Shown here in pieces: positions 1-7,912 of a stretch of DNA of 33,230 nt (the stretch's first letter is position 1; each line of letters starts with the position of its first letter). The stretch is from Acidimicrobiales bacterium. Lineage in GTDB: Bacteria; Actinomycetota; Acidimicrobiia; Acidimicrobiales; Iamiaceae. The stretch is taken from contig JAGQSN010000088.1 of the NCBI GenBank assembly GCA_020439555.1, positions 1 through 33,230 of the forward strand. The letters are read 5' to 3'. The position numbers and the translations under genes were made by a program. The notes below the pieces were generated by a model, which made no database searches, was not told the origin of the DNA, and saw only the letters and a program-made list of their open reading frames with translations.

Positions 1-2
1 GG

Positions 3-107
3 ATCATCGACCCGCGTGACACCCGGACGGTCCTCGGTCTCACCCTGTCGGCAATCCACTCCGCTCCCGTCCGGGGAGCGGACGGTTTCGGCGTCTTCAG
101 GATGTGA
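3..107 (+). CDS. Acyl-CoA carboxylase carboxyltransferase (beta) subunit, C-terminal end only
   Basis: Only the last 34 codons are inside the window; the gene begins upstream. The frame reads IIDPRDTRTVLGLTLSAI and ends in GFGVFRM before a TGA at 105-107. That ending is characteristic of the carboxyltransferase subunit of methylcrotonyl-CoA/propionyl-CoA type carboxylases, where IDP-x-DTR-x-VLGL precedes a terminal FGVFRM. The enzyme would transfer CO2 from carboxybiotin to an acyl-CoA. It lies directly upstream of the biotin-carrying subunit gene, the usual partner. Family assignment rests on this short conserved tail and on the neighbour; the exact acyl-CoA substrate cannot be read here. 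Confidence 0.8.
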   Translation: MIDPRDTRTVLGLTLSAIHSAPVRGADGFGVFRM

Positions 108-165
108 CCGTGGCTCCCGTGCGATCTACCCCTCCCGCCGCCATCGCGGGCTCGCCCCCGGGCCC

Positions 166-172
166 AGAGGAG
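166..172 (+). promoter_or_regulatory. Ribosome binding site deciding the start of the biotin carboxylase gene
   Basis: AGAGGAG lies six bases upstream of the ATG at 179. In-frame GTG codons at 104 and 110 also exist and overlap or adjoin the preceding stop. However, the family begins directly at the M-x-x-x-LVANRGEIA motif encoded from 179, and this is the best Shine-Dalgarno match. Confidence 0.7.
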
Positions 173-178
173 CAGCCG

Positions 179-2188
179 ATGATCCGCCGACTCCTCGTAG
201 CGAACCGTGGGGAGATCGCCAGACGGGTGTTCCGAACCTGCCGCGACCTCGGCATCGCGACCGTTGCCGTCCACTCCGACCCCGACGCCGACGCGCTGCA
301 CGTACGCGAAGCCGACGCGGCGGTCCGTCTCCCTGGTTCCGCCGCGGCCGACACGTACTTGCGGGCCGACCTGATCGTCGAAGCCGCCAGGACCTCAGGT
401 GCAGACGCGATCCATCCCGGTTACGGGTTCCTGAGCGAGAACGCAGACTTCGCCCGCGCCGTGATCGCCGCCGGTCTGACCTGGGTCGGCCCGCCGGTCG
501 AGGCCATCGAGGCGATGGGATCGAAGATCGAGGCGAAGGCGCTGATGGCCGCCGCCGGCGTCCCGGTATTGGAACGTCTCGACCCGGCAGCAGTGACCGA
601 AGCCGACCTGCCGGTCCTCGTGAAGGCGTCCGCCGGAGGCGGAGGCCGGGGCATGCGGGTCGTGGAGGACCTGGCGTCCCTGGCCGCCGAGATCGAGTTG
701 GCCTCGGTCGAGGCGGCATCGGCGTTCGGTGATCCGACGGTGTTCTGCGAGCGGTACATCCCGGCCGGACACCACGTCGAGGTCCAGGTGCTGGCCGATG
801 GCCACGGCACGATCTGGGCTGTCGGCGAACGCGAATGCTCGATCCAGAGACGGCACCAGAAGATCGTCGAGGAAGCCCCGTCGCCGTTGGTCGAACGCAT
901 CGACGGCATGCGTGCGGCGGTGTTCGACGCGGCCCGGGCCGCGGTCTCAGCGGTCGGTTACGTCGGGGCGGGGACCGTCGAACTGCTGGCCGACGACGAA
1001 GGGCGCTTCTACTTCCTCGAGATGAACACCCGTCTCCAGGTCGAACATCCGGTCACGGAGGCGACTACCGGGCTGGATCTCGTCGCGTTGCAGATCCTGG
1101 TCGCCGAGGGCGGGCGGCTCCCGGCGACACCGCCGCCCACGTCCGGTCACGCGATCGAGGTCCGCCTGTACGCCGAGGACCCGGCCCAGGACTGGCTGCC
1201 CCAGACCGGCACCGTCGAACGCTTCGAGGTGCCCGGTGTCGACGCGGAGTTCGCCGGACCTGTCGCCCCGCACCGTGACGGGTGTGCCGCGGCCGCTATA
1301 CGGCTCGACACTGGCGTCACCAGCGGCACCGTGGTCGGCGTCCACTACGACCCGATGCTGGCGAAGCTGATCGCCTGGGCGCCGAACCGCCACAGCGCGG
1401 CCCGCCGCCTCACCGCCGCGCTGCGCGGCACCCGGATCCACGGGCTGAAAACGAACCGGGACCTGCTGGTGCGGATCGCGGAGGATCCCGCCTTCCTGGC
1501 CGGAGACACCGACACGGCGTTCCTCGGGGTGCACGACCTCGCTGCTCTCGCCGCCCCGCTGGCGGACGACAGGACCCGACGGCTCTCGGCAGTCGCGGCC
1601 ACGGTCGCGCTCGCAGCGGACAACAGGGCCAGGGCCGGCGTCGCCAGCGGACTGCCGAGCGGTTGGCGAAACGTCCCATCCCAGCCGCAGCACAAGGCGT
1701 TCGACGTCCCCTCCGGGTCCGGCGACACCGAGCGCATCGACGTCCGTTACCGCTTCACCGCCGACGGCTTGAAGGTGGAGAGCGACGACCGGATCGAACT
1801 GGTTACCGCCGCCGTCGACCGGGTCGTCCTGCGCTGCGACGGTGTCGAGCACGGTTTCGACGTCGCCCGCTACGACGGTCTCGTCTGCGTCGACTCGCCG
1901 CTCGGTGCCGTCGATCTCGTACCGGTCGACCGCTTCCCCGACCCGGCGACGCAGGTGACGGCCGGTTCGCTACTGGCGCCCATGCCCGGAGCGATCATCC
2001 GCATGGCGGTGGCCGTCGGCGACCGTGTCGAACGGGGTCAACCGATCCTGTGGCTCGAAGCGATGAAGATGCAGCACCAGATCAACGCCCCCGCGGACGG
2101 GGTCGTCGCCGAACTCCACGTCGAGGTCGGCCGACAGGTCGAACTCGGAACCGTTCTCGCCGTCGTCAAGGAACAAGAGGAGCCATGA
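179..2188 (+). CDS. Acyl-CoA carboxylase alpha subunit: biotin carboxylase with biotin carboxyl carrier domain (3-methylcrotonyl-CoA carboxylase-like)
   Basis: The 669-residue protein carboxylates its own biotin with ATP and bicarbonate and hands the CO2 to the carboxyltransferase subunit encoded just upstream. The N-terminus MIRRLLVANRGEIA starts the biotin carboxylase fold. HPGYGFLSEN and the ATP-grasp glycine loop KASAGGGGRGMR (about residues 149-160) follow, then FLEMNTRLQVEHPVTE of the active site. The C-terminus is a biotinyl domain with EAMKM, in which Lys630 should carry biotin. About 670 residues is normal for methylcrotonyl-CoA carboxylase alpha chains. The stop overlaps the start of the acyl-CoA dehydrogenase (ATGA), so translation is probably coupled. 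With that gene and an enoyl-CoA hydratase the set fits leucine/isovaleryl-CoA breakdown; a related branched acyl-CoA (for example geranyl-CoA) is the alternative. Confidence 0.9.
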   Translation: MIRRLLVANRGEIARRVFRTCRDLGIATVAVHSDPDADALHVREADAAVRLPGSAAADTYLRADLIVEAARTSGADAIHPGYGFLSENADFARAVIAAGLTWVGPPVEAIEAMGSKIEAKALMAAAGVPVLERLDPAAVTEADLPVLVKASAGGGGRGMRVVEDLASLAAEIELASVEAASAFGDPTVFCERYIPAGHHVEVQVLADGHGTIWAVGERECSIQRRHQKIVEEAPSPLVERIDGMRAAVFDAARAAVSAVGYVGAGTVELLADDEGRFYFLEMNTRLQVEHPVTEATTGLDLVALQILVAEGGRLPATPPPTSGHAIEVRLYAEDPAQDWLPQTGTVERFEVPGVDAEFAGPVAPHRDGCAAAAIRLDTGVTSGTVVGVHYDPMLAKLIAWAPNRHSAARRLTAALRGTRIHGLKTNRDLLVRIAEDPAFLAGDTDTAFLGVHDLAALAAPLADDRTRRLSAVAATVALAADNRARAGVASGLPSGWRNVPSQPQHKAFDVPSGSGDTERIDVRYRFTADGLKVESDDRIELVTAAVDRVVLRCDGVEHGFDVARYDGLVCVDSPLGAVDLVPVDRFPDPATQVTAGSLLAPMPGAIIRMAVAVGDRVERGQPILWLEAMKMQHQINAPADGVVAELHVEVGRQVELGTVLAVVKEQEEP

Positions 2189-3345
2189 CCTTCACCGACA
2201 CACCCGAACAGATGGAGCTCCGCCGGGCCGTCGCCGCCCTCGGCGCCGGTTACGGCTACGACTACATGATCGGCAAGGCCCGGGCGCACGAGTCGATGAC
2301 CGAGCTGTACGCGGAGGCGGGCAAGCTCGGCTACCTCGGCGTGAACCTGCCCGAGGAGTACGGCGGCGGCGGATGCGGAATGTACGAACTCGCAATCGTC
2401 GAGGAGGAACTCGGCGCAGCTGGTTGCCCGCTGTTGATGATGGTCGTCTCCCCGGCGATCTGCGGCACCGTGATCACGAAGTTCGGGACCGACGAACAGA
2501 GGGGCCGCTGGTTGCCCGGCCTGGCCGACGGGTCGTCGATCATGGCATTCGCCATCACCGAACCCGACGCCGGATCGAACTCGCACCGCATCACGACGAC
2601 GGCACGGCGGGACGGCGCCGACTGGGTGCTCAACGGCCGAAAGGTGTTCATCTCAGGTGTCGACGTCGCCGACAACGTCCTGGTCGTTGCACGCACCGAG
2701 GACGGCGGTGCGGGGACCCTGAAGCCGGCGATGTTCGTGGTGCCGACGGATTCGGCGGGGCTCGAACGCAACCGGATCGACATGGACATCACCAGCGCCG
2801 ACAGCCAGTTCATGCTCTTCCTCGACGACGTGCGCGTCCCCGCCGACGCACTGATCGGCTCCCCCGATGCCGGGATGGACCTGCTGTTCGCCGGCCTGAA
2901 CCCGGAACGGATCATGGCGTCCGCTTTCGCCGTCGGGATGGCCCGCCACGCCCTCGGCAAGGCGACCGCCTACGCGAAGGAGCGCACCGTGTGGCGCGAC
3001 CAGCCGATCGGCACCCACCAAGGGGTCGCCCACCCTCTCGCCCAGTCACATGTGGAGGTCGAGCTGGCGAAGCTGATGATGCAGAAGGCCGCTGCCCTCT
3101 ACGACGCCGGCGAGCACATGGCGGCGGGGGAGGCGGCGAACATGGCGAAGTTCGCGGCCGGCGACGCATGTGTAAGGGCCGTGGACCAGGCGGTGCAGAC
3201 CCTCGGCGGCAACGGCCTGGCGAGCGAATCCGGCCTCGGTGCTCTCATCGCCATCTCCCGGGTCATGCGGATCGCGCCGGTCAGCCGAGAGATGATCCTC
3301 AACTTCGTCGCCCAGTTCAGCCTCGGCCTCCCGAAGTCGTACTGA
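2185..3345 (+). CDS. Acyl-CoA dehydrogenase (FadE family)
   Basis: This 386-residue flavoprotein would oxidise an acyl-CoA to the 2-enoyl-CoA, passing electrons to electron-transfer flavoprotein. Family signs are NLPEEYGGGG near the N-terminus, AFAITEPDAGSNSHRITTTA in the FAD/substrate region, NGRKVFISG, and QTLGGNGLASE near the C-terminus. The usual C-terminal catalytic YEGT-type motif is not present; the matching stretch reads RIAPVSREMI (about 362-371). Isovaleryl-CoA dehydrogenase and some other members likewise keep the base elsewhere, in an earlier helix, so the protein need not be inactive. The gene starts inside the stop of the carboxylase gene and its own stop shares one base with the next start (TGATG). 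Context suggests isovaleryl-CoA or a similar branched substrate, but this is inferred. Confidence 0.85.
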   Translation: MTFTDTPEQMELRRAVAALGAGYGYDYMIGKARAHESMTELYAEAGKLGYLGVNLPEEYGGGGCGMYELAIVEEELGAAGCPLLMMVVSPAICGTVITKFGTDEQRGRWLPGLADGSSIMAFAITEPDAGSNSHRITTTARRDGADWVLNGRKVFISGVDVADNVLVVARTEDGGAGTLKPAMFVVPTDSAGLERNRIDMDITSADSQFMLFLDDVRVPADALIGSPDAGMDLLFAGLNPERIMASAFAVGMARHALGKATAYAKERTVWRDQPIGTHQGVAHPLAQSHVEVELAKLMMQKAAALYDAGEHMAAGEAANMAKFAAGDACVRAVDQAVQTLGGNGLASESGLGALIAISRVMRIAPVSREMILNFVAQFSLGLPKSY

Positions 3346-4121
3346 TGAGCACCGAAACCGCTTCCGAGGTCGTCCACCGCGAGGACACCGCAGCGATCGC
3401 CACGTTGACGTTGGACTCCCCGGCCAACCGCAACGCCCTGTCGGCCCAACTCGTAGGCGAGCTCGCCGGTCACCTCACCGACATAGCAGCGGACGAAACG
3501 GTCCGGGCCGTCGTGCTCACCCACACCGGTACGACGTTCTGCGCCGGCGCGGATCTCGCCGAGTCGGCCCGCGAAGGCGGTCCCGCGAAAGGGACACAAC
3601 GGCTGGTGGACCTGCTCCGCCGGATCGTCGAGCTGCCCCGGCCGGTGGTGGCTCAGGTGGAGGGCAACGTGAGAGCCGGTGGGCTCGGCCTCCTGTCTGC
3701 GTGTGATCTGGCAGTGGTCGGCCCCACGTCGAGCTTCGCGTTCACCGAGGCCCGTCTCGGTCTCGCGCCGGCGATCATCTCGCTCACGGTGCTGCCCCGT
3801 CTCACCGACAGGGCGGCTGCCCGCTACTACCTGACGGGTGATCGATTCGACGCTGTGGAGGCGGAACGGATCGGCCTGGTCACGATGGCCGCCGAGGACC
3901 CCGCGGCCGCGGTGGCCGGGCTGGCGGACTCGTTCCGGGCGTGTTCCCCGCAAGGCCTGGCGGCATCGAAGGCCCTGACGACCACGTCACTGCTGGCGGC
4001 CTTCGACCGTGACGCCGCCACCCTCGCCGAGCGGTCAGGAATCCTCTTCGCCTCCGAAGAAGCCCAGGAAGGCATCGCCTCCTTCCTCGAGAAACGCCCC
4101 CCACGCTGGGCCGAACCCTGA
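3345..4121 (+). CDS. Enoyl-CoA hydratase/isomerase (crotonase family)
   Basis: The 258-residue crotonase-fold protein should add water across, or isomerise, the double bond of an enoyl-CoA. In this cluster the natural role would be 3-methylglutaconyl-CoA hydration. SPANRNALSAQL and TFCAGADLAES form the CoA and oxyanion-hole loops, and FAFTEARLGLAP carries one of the two acidic residues of the active site. The other usual glutamate, in a GG-x-x-E-L-A segment, is replaced: the sequence here reads RAGGLGLLSACDLAVV with Gly at that place. The RAGGLGL form looks like a subgroup I associate with actinobacterial EchA proteins, so the reaction cannot be fixed from sequence. It is the last gene of the run and converges on the minus-strand gene at 4164; no clear terminator hairpin was seen in the 42 bases between. 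Confidence 0.85.
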   Translation: MSTETASEVVHREDTAAIATLTLDSPANRNALSAQLVGELAGHLTDIAADETVRAVVLTHTGTTFCAGADLAESAREGGPAKGTQRLVDLLRRIVELPRPVVAQVEGNVRAGGLGLLSACDLAVVGPTSSFAFTEARLGLAPAIISLTVLPRLTDRAAARYYLTGDRFDAVEAERIGLVTMAAEDPAAAVAGLADSFRACSPQGLAASKALTTTSLLAAFDRDAATLAERSGILFASEEAQEGIASFLEKRPPRWAEP

Positions 4122-4163
4122 CGCTCCGGCCGACGAATCCCATGCGGCCCGATCCGGCGGGCA

Positions 4164-4757
4164 CTACGGCTCGCGTGGGGTCAACGTGACTCGCAGCTTC
4201 AGCCCGCTCGGGTGCGCCACATCGAGCACCGTCGGACCAGTGGAAAGCTCCTCATCGGTCACCTGGAGGGCGCTGTCGAGCCTGATCGGCGAACCCCCGT
4301 CGCAGCCCGTCGTGCCCTCCAGTCGAACCCGAATCTCGGCCACCTCGCCGAACGACGCGAAGGTGCTGTGCACGTCGGAGCGGTCGCCGGTTCCGAGGCA
4401 CTTGTCGAGCATCTCGGTGGGGCGGACCCTCGGGCTGAAGGCCACGACGCCTGGTTGACGCACGAACTGGACATCGCCGACCTGTAGGACCGCGCCGTCA
4501 TCGGTGATCGGTTGCGGTGCCGGCACGGTCGAGATCGTGGCCGCGCTGGTCGAAATGGATGGAGGAGTGGACGTGCTCGTCGCGCCCAGCGTTGTCGTGG
4601 TAAGCGTGTCAGAGGATTCTGATGAGGTGGCTTCCACGACCTCGCGCCCTTCACAGTCGACCGTGGGGACGTCCTGGACCGAACCGTCGGGTACCAGCAG
4701 CCGTCCTTCGACCCATACCCGTCCGAACAGGTCGACGCGTTCGAATGACTTGCTCAC
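4164..4757 (-). CDS. Unrecognised protein with Thr/Ser-rich linker
   Basis: I do not recognise this protein. From the GTG at 4757 it is 197 residues. A short N-terminal part (FGRVWVEGRLLVPDGS) is followed by a low-complexity linker rich in Thr, Ser and Pro (about residues 45-80). A C-terminal region with many beta-prone stretches follows (VGDVQFVRQPGVVAFSP, and GLKLRVTLTPREP at the end). No signal peptide or lipobox is visible although such linkers are typical of exported actinobacterial proteins, so an upstream piece may be lost or the start may be wrong. No in-frame ATG, GTG or usable TTG was found between the mrpG stop and 4757; a weak GATGAGG precedes the GTG. It lies downstream of mrpG on the same strand, 187 bases away, and could be a separate unit. 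Confidence 0.5.
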   Translation of the reverse strand: MSKSFERVDLFGRVWVEGRLLVPDGSVQDVPTVDCEGREVVEATSSESSDTLTTTTLGATSTSTPPSISTSAATISTVPAPQPITDDGAVLQVGDVQFVRQPGVVAFSPRVRPTEMLDKCLGTGDRSDVHSTFASFGEVAEIRVRLEGTTGCDGGSPIRLDSALQVTDEELSTGPTVLDVAHPSGLKLRVTLTPREP

Positions 4758-4944
4758 GGCCTCATCTTCGGCGGCAGCACCGGTCCCGCTGAATACGTCA
4801 TTCGAGGTATGACCGTCCTCTGCCTGAGATCGAGAAGCACCTCGAGCACATCTTCGGAACGATCGGAGTCGACAACCGGGCAGCGGCTGTCGCGTGGCTT
4901 TCGGCCTGAGGCGCCTGCACTTCTGATCCCGCCACCTCGTTGGG

Positions 4945-5253
4945 TCAGGTGTGGTTCCGGGCGGTTCGTTCTGGGGCGTTGTCGGGGAGGGGATTGCGCA
5001 GGTAGGTGGCCCGGCTGAGCATGTTCGCCGCGGGCGGGGAGACCAGCAGGTGGAGGACGCCGGCGAGGACGACCGACGTGATGTCGTTGATGTGGTCCAG
5101 TTGCACCGCCACACCGAGCAGGATCAACAGGATGCCGAGCGTCGACGCCTTCGCAAGGGCGTGCAGGCGGCCGAGTACGTCCGGGAACCGCACGACCCCG
5201 ATCGCCGCTATCAGCACGAACACGGATCCGACCAGCGCGACGGCCTCACCCAT
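4945..5253 (-). CDS. mrpG: Mrp antiporter subunit G
   Basis: The 102-residue membrane protein is the smallest-but-one part of the Mrp (MnhG/PhaG) Na+/H+ antiporter complex. VRFPDVLGRLHA-x-x-KASTLG is the family signature and sits between the first and second of three predicted membrane helices; the C-terminal tail is hydrophilic. It is the last gene of the mrp operon and overlaps the end of mrpF by eight bases. Length and gene order match the family. Confidence 0.92.
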   Translation of the reverse strand: MGEAVALVGSVFVLIAAIGVVRFPDVLGRLHALAKASTLGILLILLGVAVQLDHINDITSVVLAGVLHLLVSPPAANMLSRATYLRNPLPDNAPERTARNHT

Positions 5254-5503
5254 CGTCGTCCCTCGATTCGATGAACCGGGCGATCATCCCGGTGCTGATC
5301 GGCCCTACGAGCGCAACCGCGACGAGGGTCGGCAGGAACGCACCGTTGCCGGTTTGCGCCGCGGACACGGCGATCGCTCCCATGCCGACGAGGACTATGC
5401 CGTTCACCGCGACGACCCGGTCCGCCAACGAAGGGCCGACGACGAGGCGCCACGCGAACAGCGCCGCCGCCAACCCGAGAACGACCAACGTCACTGTCGT
5501 CAT
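5246..5503 (-). CDS. mrpF: Mrp antiporter subunit F
   Basis: The 85-residue protein has three predicted membrane helices. GPSLADRVVAVNG is the hallmark of MrpF/MnhF. Its ATG at 5503 overlaps the mrpE stop in an ATGA, and its stop lies inside the first codons of mrpG. A much longer open frame continues upstream on the same strand, but it overlaps mrpE and has shadow composition, so the ATG at 5503 is the real start. It is expected to be a structural subunit of the inner-membrane Mrp complex. Confidence 0.92.
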   Translation of the reverse strand: MTTVTLVVLGLAAALFAWRLVVGPSLADRVVAVNGIVLVGMGAIAVSAAQTGNGAFLPTLVAVALVGPISTGMIARFIESRDDDG

Positions 5504-6012
5504 CGCGCCTCCCCGGAATGCCTGCCGCGGCCGCTGCGCCGGCCCGGCCCCACGGCACCGACGACCAGGTCCTCCAACCTGGCGAGCGATCGGCCCATCG
5601 ACGTGAGGTCGTCGAGGGTGAGGACGTGGACCTGGATCGTCGACGAGTCGGGACTGGCGCCTACGGTCATCGTGCCCGGGCTCAGAGCCAGGATCGACGT
5701 CATCACCGTCACCACCTCCTCGGAGGGCACGCCGAGGTGGTGTGTCACGACGCCTTGGCGCAGGGCTGGTCTGCGACTGAGGATCTGGCGCGCCATCACC
5801 AGGTTCGAGGCCAAGAGCTGTACGACGACGTGACCGGCCAGGCGAAGGGAGCCCAGAGGGCGGATCTTCACGTCGTGGGGCTGTCCCGGCGGAAACAGAG
5901 CCAGCAAGCCGATCGAGACGGCGATACCACTGAGCACACTCGCAGGGGTGAACGATCCCCACGCGAACATCCACAGGACCGTCAGCAGGACGAGTCGACC
6001 GGCGGACCTCAT
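5500..6012 (-). CDS. mrpE: Mrp antiporter subunit E
   Basis: The 170-residue protein begins with hydrophobic segments (LVLLTVLWMFAWGSFTP) and has the cytoplasmic domain typical of MrpE. Supporting motifs are LASNLVMARQIL and VVTVMTSILALSPGTMTV followed by VHVLTLDD. MrpE is needed for assembly of the complex in studied species. It is preceded by mrpD with an ATGA overlap at 6009-6012 and followed by mrpF with another. The Arg/Gly-rich C-terminal tail after about residue 150 is not conserved in the family. Confidence 0.9.
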   Translation of the reverse strand: MRSAGRLVLLTVLWMFAWGSFTPASVLSGIAVSIGLLALFPPGQPHDVKIRPLGSLRLAGHVVVQLLASNLVMARQILSRRPALRQGVVTHHLGVPSEEVVTVMTSILALSPGTMTVGASPDSSTIQVHVLTLDDLTSMGRSLARLEDLVVGAVGPGRRSGRGRHSGEAR

Positions 6013-7511
6013 GGTTCGAGGACCTGTTCCGTGTAGGCGCCTCTGTCGAGGAGATCGCCCGCGGCTCGTTGACAGAAGGCATAGATCGGCCCGGCAGCGA
6101 CAGCGATCGTGAGGCTCACAGCGACGAGTGCACCGGTCGGTATGAGCATCCCCAGCGGGCTCCGGCTCTTCCTGCGGCCCGTCGCGGAAACGAGGCGCTC
6201 GGGTGCCGGGATCTCGGCCCTGCTCCAGAACGCGCTCGTCCAGATCCGGGCCATGGCGAACAAGGTCAGGAGGCTGACGACCAGGCTCACGGCGACGATC
6301 ACGAACTGCTTCTCGGCGATGCCGGCCTGGAGAAGCGCGAGCTTCGACACGAAACCGGAGAACGGAGGCACGCCGGCCAGGCTCAACGCAGCGAGCAGGA
6401 ACATCACAGCGAGTACCGGCGCCCGACGGATCAGGTCTCCGAGGCGCGAGAGCCGGTTGTCGCCGCCTTCGTGCTCCACCAACCCGGCAACGAGGAAGAG
6501 CGAGGTCTTCACGACGATGTGGTGGACCATGGAGAAGATCAGCGCTGCGATCGCCGCTGCCGTGAACAGACCGAGACCCATGATCATGTAACCGATCTGG
6601 CTCACGATGGTGAACGACAGGATCCGACGGATGTCGTCCTGAGCGATGGCGCCCAGGACGCCGACGACCATCGTGAGCCCGGCGAGCACGAGGAGCAGAC
6701 CGGCTGGTCGCGATTCGGGTGGGAACAGCAGGACCTGGGTCCGGACCATCGCGTACACGCCGATCTTGGTGAGCAGACCGGCGAAGACGGCCGTGATCGG
6801 CGAGGGCGCAGTCGGGTAGCTGTCAGGTAGCCAGAAGAAGAGGGGGAAGATCGCTGCCTTGATGCCGAACACGACGATCAGCAGCACTGCGAACGCTGTC
6901 CTTGTGCCGCTCGGCAGGACAGCCATGTGGTCCGCGAGGTCCGCCATGTTCACCGTGCCGGTCGCGGAATAGAGCAGGGCGAGAGACAGGACGAACAGCG
7001 TCGACGCGATGAGGCTGATGATGATGTAGGTCATCCCCGCCCTGACCTGTTCGCGTCGTCCGCCGAGGGTCAACAGCACGTAGCTGGCCGTGAGCATCAT
7101 CTCGAACGAAACGAACAGGCTGAAGAGGTCGCCCGTGAGCAAGGAGCCTGCGACCCCGGCCGAGAGGATCATGTAGGCCGACTGGAAACCGACGTGGTTC
7201 CGTTCGGCTCCCGGTTCACCGATCGCATAGACGAGTACGGCGAGGAGCGCCACCTCGGCCACCACCAGCAGAGCCGCCGCGAAACGATCCGCCACCAATG
7301 CGATGCCCATGGGTGAGGGGTGTCCGCCGGCGACGGCCAGCATCGTGCCGCCGCGGTCGACCTCGACCAACAGCACAACCGACACAACCGTGGAGGCGAG
7401 GAGCGTCACGAGTCCGACGGTGCGCTGAAGGCCTTTGGCCCGGCCGGCGAGCACGGACAGAGAGGCGCCGAGCAGCGGTAGGACGATGGGGAGCGGGAGC
7501 AGCCAGGTCAC
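6009..7511 (-). CDS. mrpD: Mrp antiporter subunit D (NuoM/NuoN-like proton channel subunit)
   Basis: The 500-residue polytopic protein is one of the two large antiporter subunits related to NuoL/M/N of complex I. FEMMLTASYVLLTLGG holds the conserved membrane glutamate, and GIKAAIFPLFFWLPDSYP with LLTKIGVYAMVR holds the lysines of the proton path. I chose the GTG at 7511, which overlaps the mrpC stop as GTGA and is preceded by GGAGGAG. An ATG at 7526 is in frame but lies before that site. The resulting length matches the family. Together with MrpA it should exchange cytoplasmic Na+ (or K+) for external H+. Confidence 0.93.
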   Translation of the reverse strand: MTWLLPLPIVLPLLGASLSVLAGRAKGLQRTVGLVTLLASTVVSVVLLVEVDRGGTMLAVAGGHPSPMGIALVADRFAAALLVVAEVALLAVLVYAIGEPGAERNHVGFQSAYMILSAGVAGSLLTGDLFSLFVSFEMMLTASYVLLTLGGRREQVRAGMTYIIISLIASTLFVLSLALLYSATGTVNMADLADHMAVLPSGTRTAFAVLLIVVFGIKAAIFPLFFWLPDSYPTAPSPITAVFAGLLTKIGVYAMVRTQVLLFPPESRPAGLLLVLAGLTMVVGVLGAIAQDDIRRILSFTIVSQIGYMIMGLGLFTAAAIAALIFSMVHHIVVKTSLFLVAGLVEHEGGDNRLSRLGDLIRRAPVLAVMFLLAALSLAGVPPFSGFVSKLALLQAGIAEKQFVIVAVSLVVSLLTLFAMARIWTSAFWSRAEIPAPERLVSATGRRKSRSPLGMLIPTGALVAVSLTIAVAAGPIYAFCQRAAGDLLDRGAYTEQVLEP

Positions 7512-7912
7512 AGCAGCTCCTCCCATTCGATGAGCTCCTGGTGGTCCTCCACCTCGTCCTGGACGGCGTCGTCCGTCGATACGCGGCGGTCCGCCACGTC
7601 GTCCTGGACCTCGTCGTCGTCGGTGAGCAACCAACTCCGGTACGCGAGCGCCAGAAGGAGCGTCGTCACGCCGAAGGTGATCACGATCGCTGTCAGCGCC
7701 AGGGCCTGGGGCAGAGGATCGGCGAAATCCGCGGTGCTGCTCCCACCGATGATCGGCGGGGTGCCCCGTCTTCCGGCTGAGATCAGCAGGACGTTCGCCC
7801 CGTGCGTCAGCAAGCCGAGGCCGATGATGATCCTGCTCAGCTTCCGTTGGAGGAGCAGATAGGTCCCGGCCCCGAACAGGAGAGCAGCGGTCGCGGCGAG
7901 CATGACCGTCAC
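7508..7912 (-). CDS. mrpC: Mrp antiporter subunit C (NuoK-like)
   Basis: The 134-residue protein has three NuoK-like helices, with RIIIGLGLLTHGANVLLI and PLPQALALTAIVITFG as the recognisable segments. The GTG at 7912 overlaps the mrpA stop as GTGA with CAGGAG eight bases before it; an ATG at 7903 is the alternative. The last 38 or so residues form a strongly acidic tail (DDDEVQDDVADRR and onwards to IEWEELL). This tail is longer than in the roughly 110-residue Bacillus subunit and would face the cytoplasm. Confidence 0.92.
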   Translation of the reverse strand: MTVMLAATAALLFGAGTYLLLQRKLSRIIIGLGLLTHGANVLLISAGRRGTPPIIGGSSTADFADPLPQALALTAIVITFGVTTLLLALAYRSWLLTDDDEVQDDVADRRVSTDDAVQDEVEDHQELIEWEELL

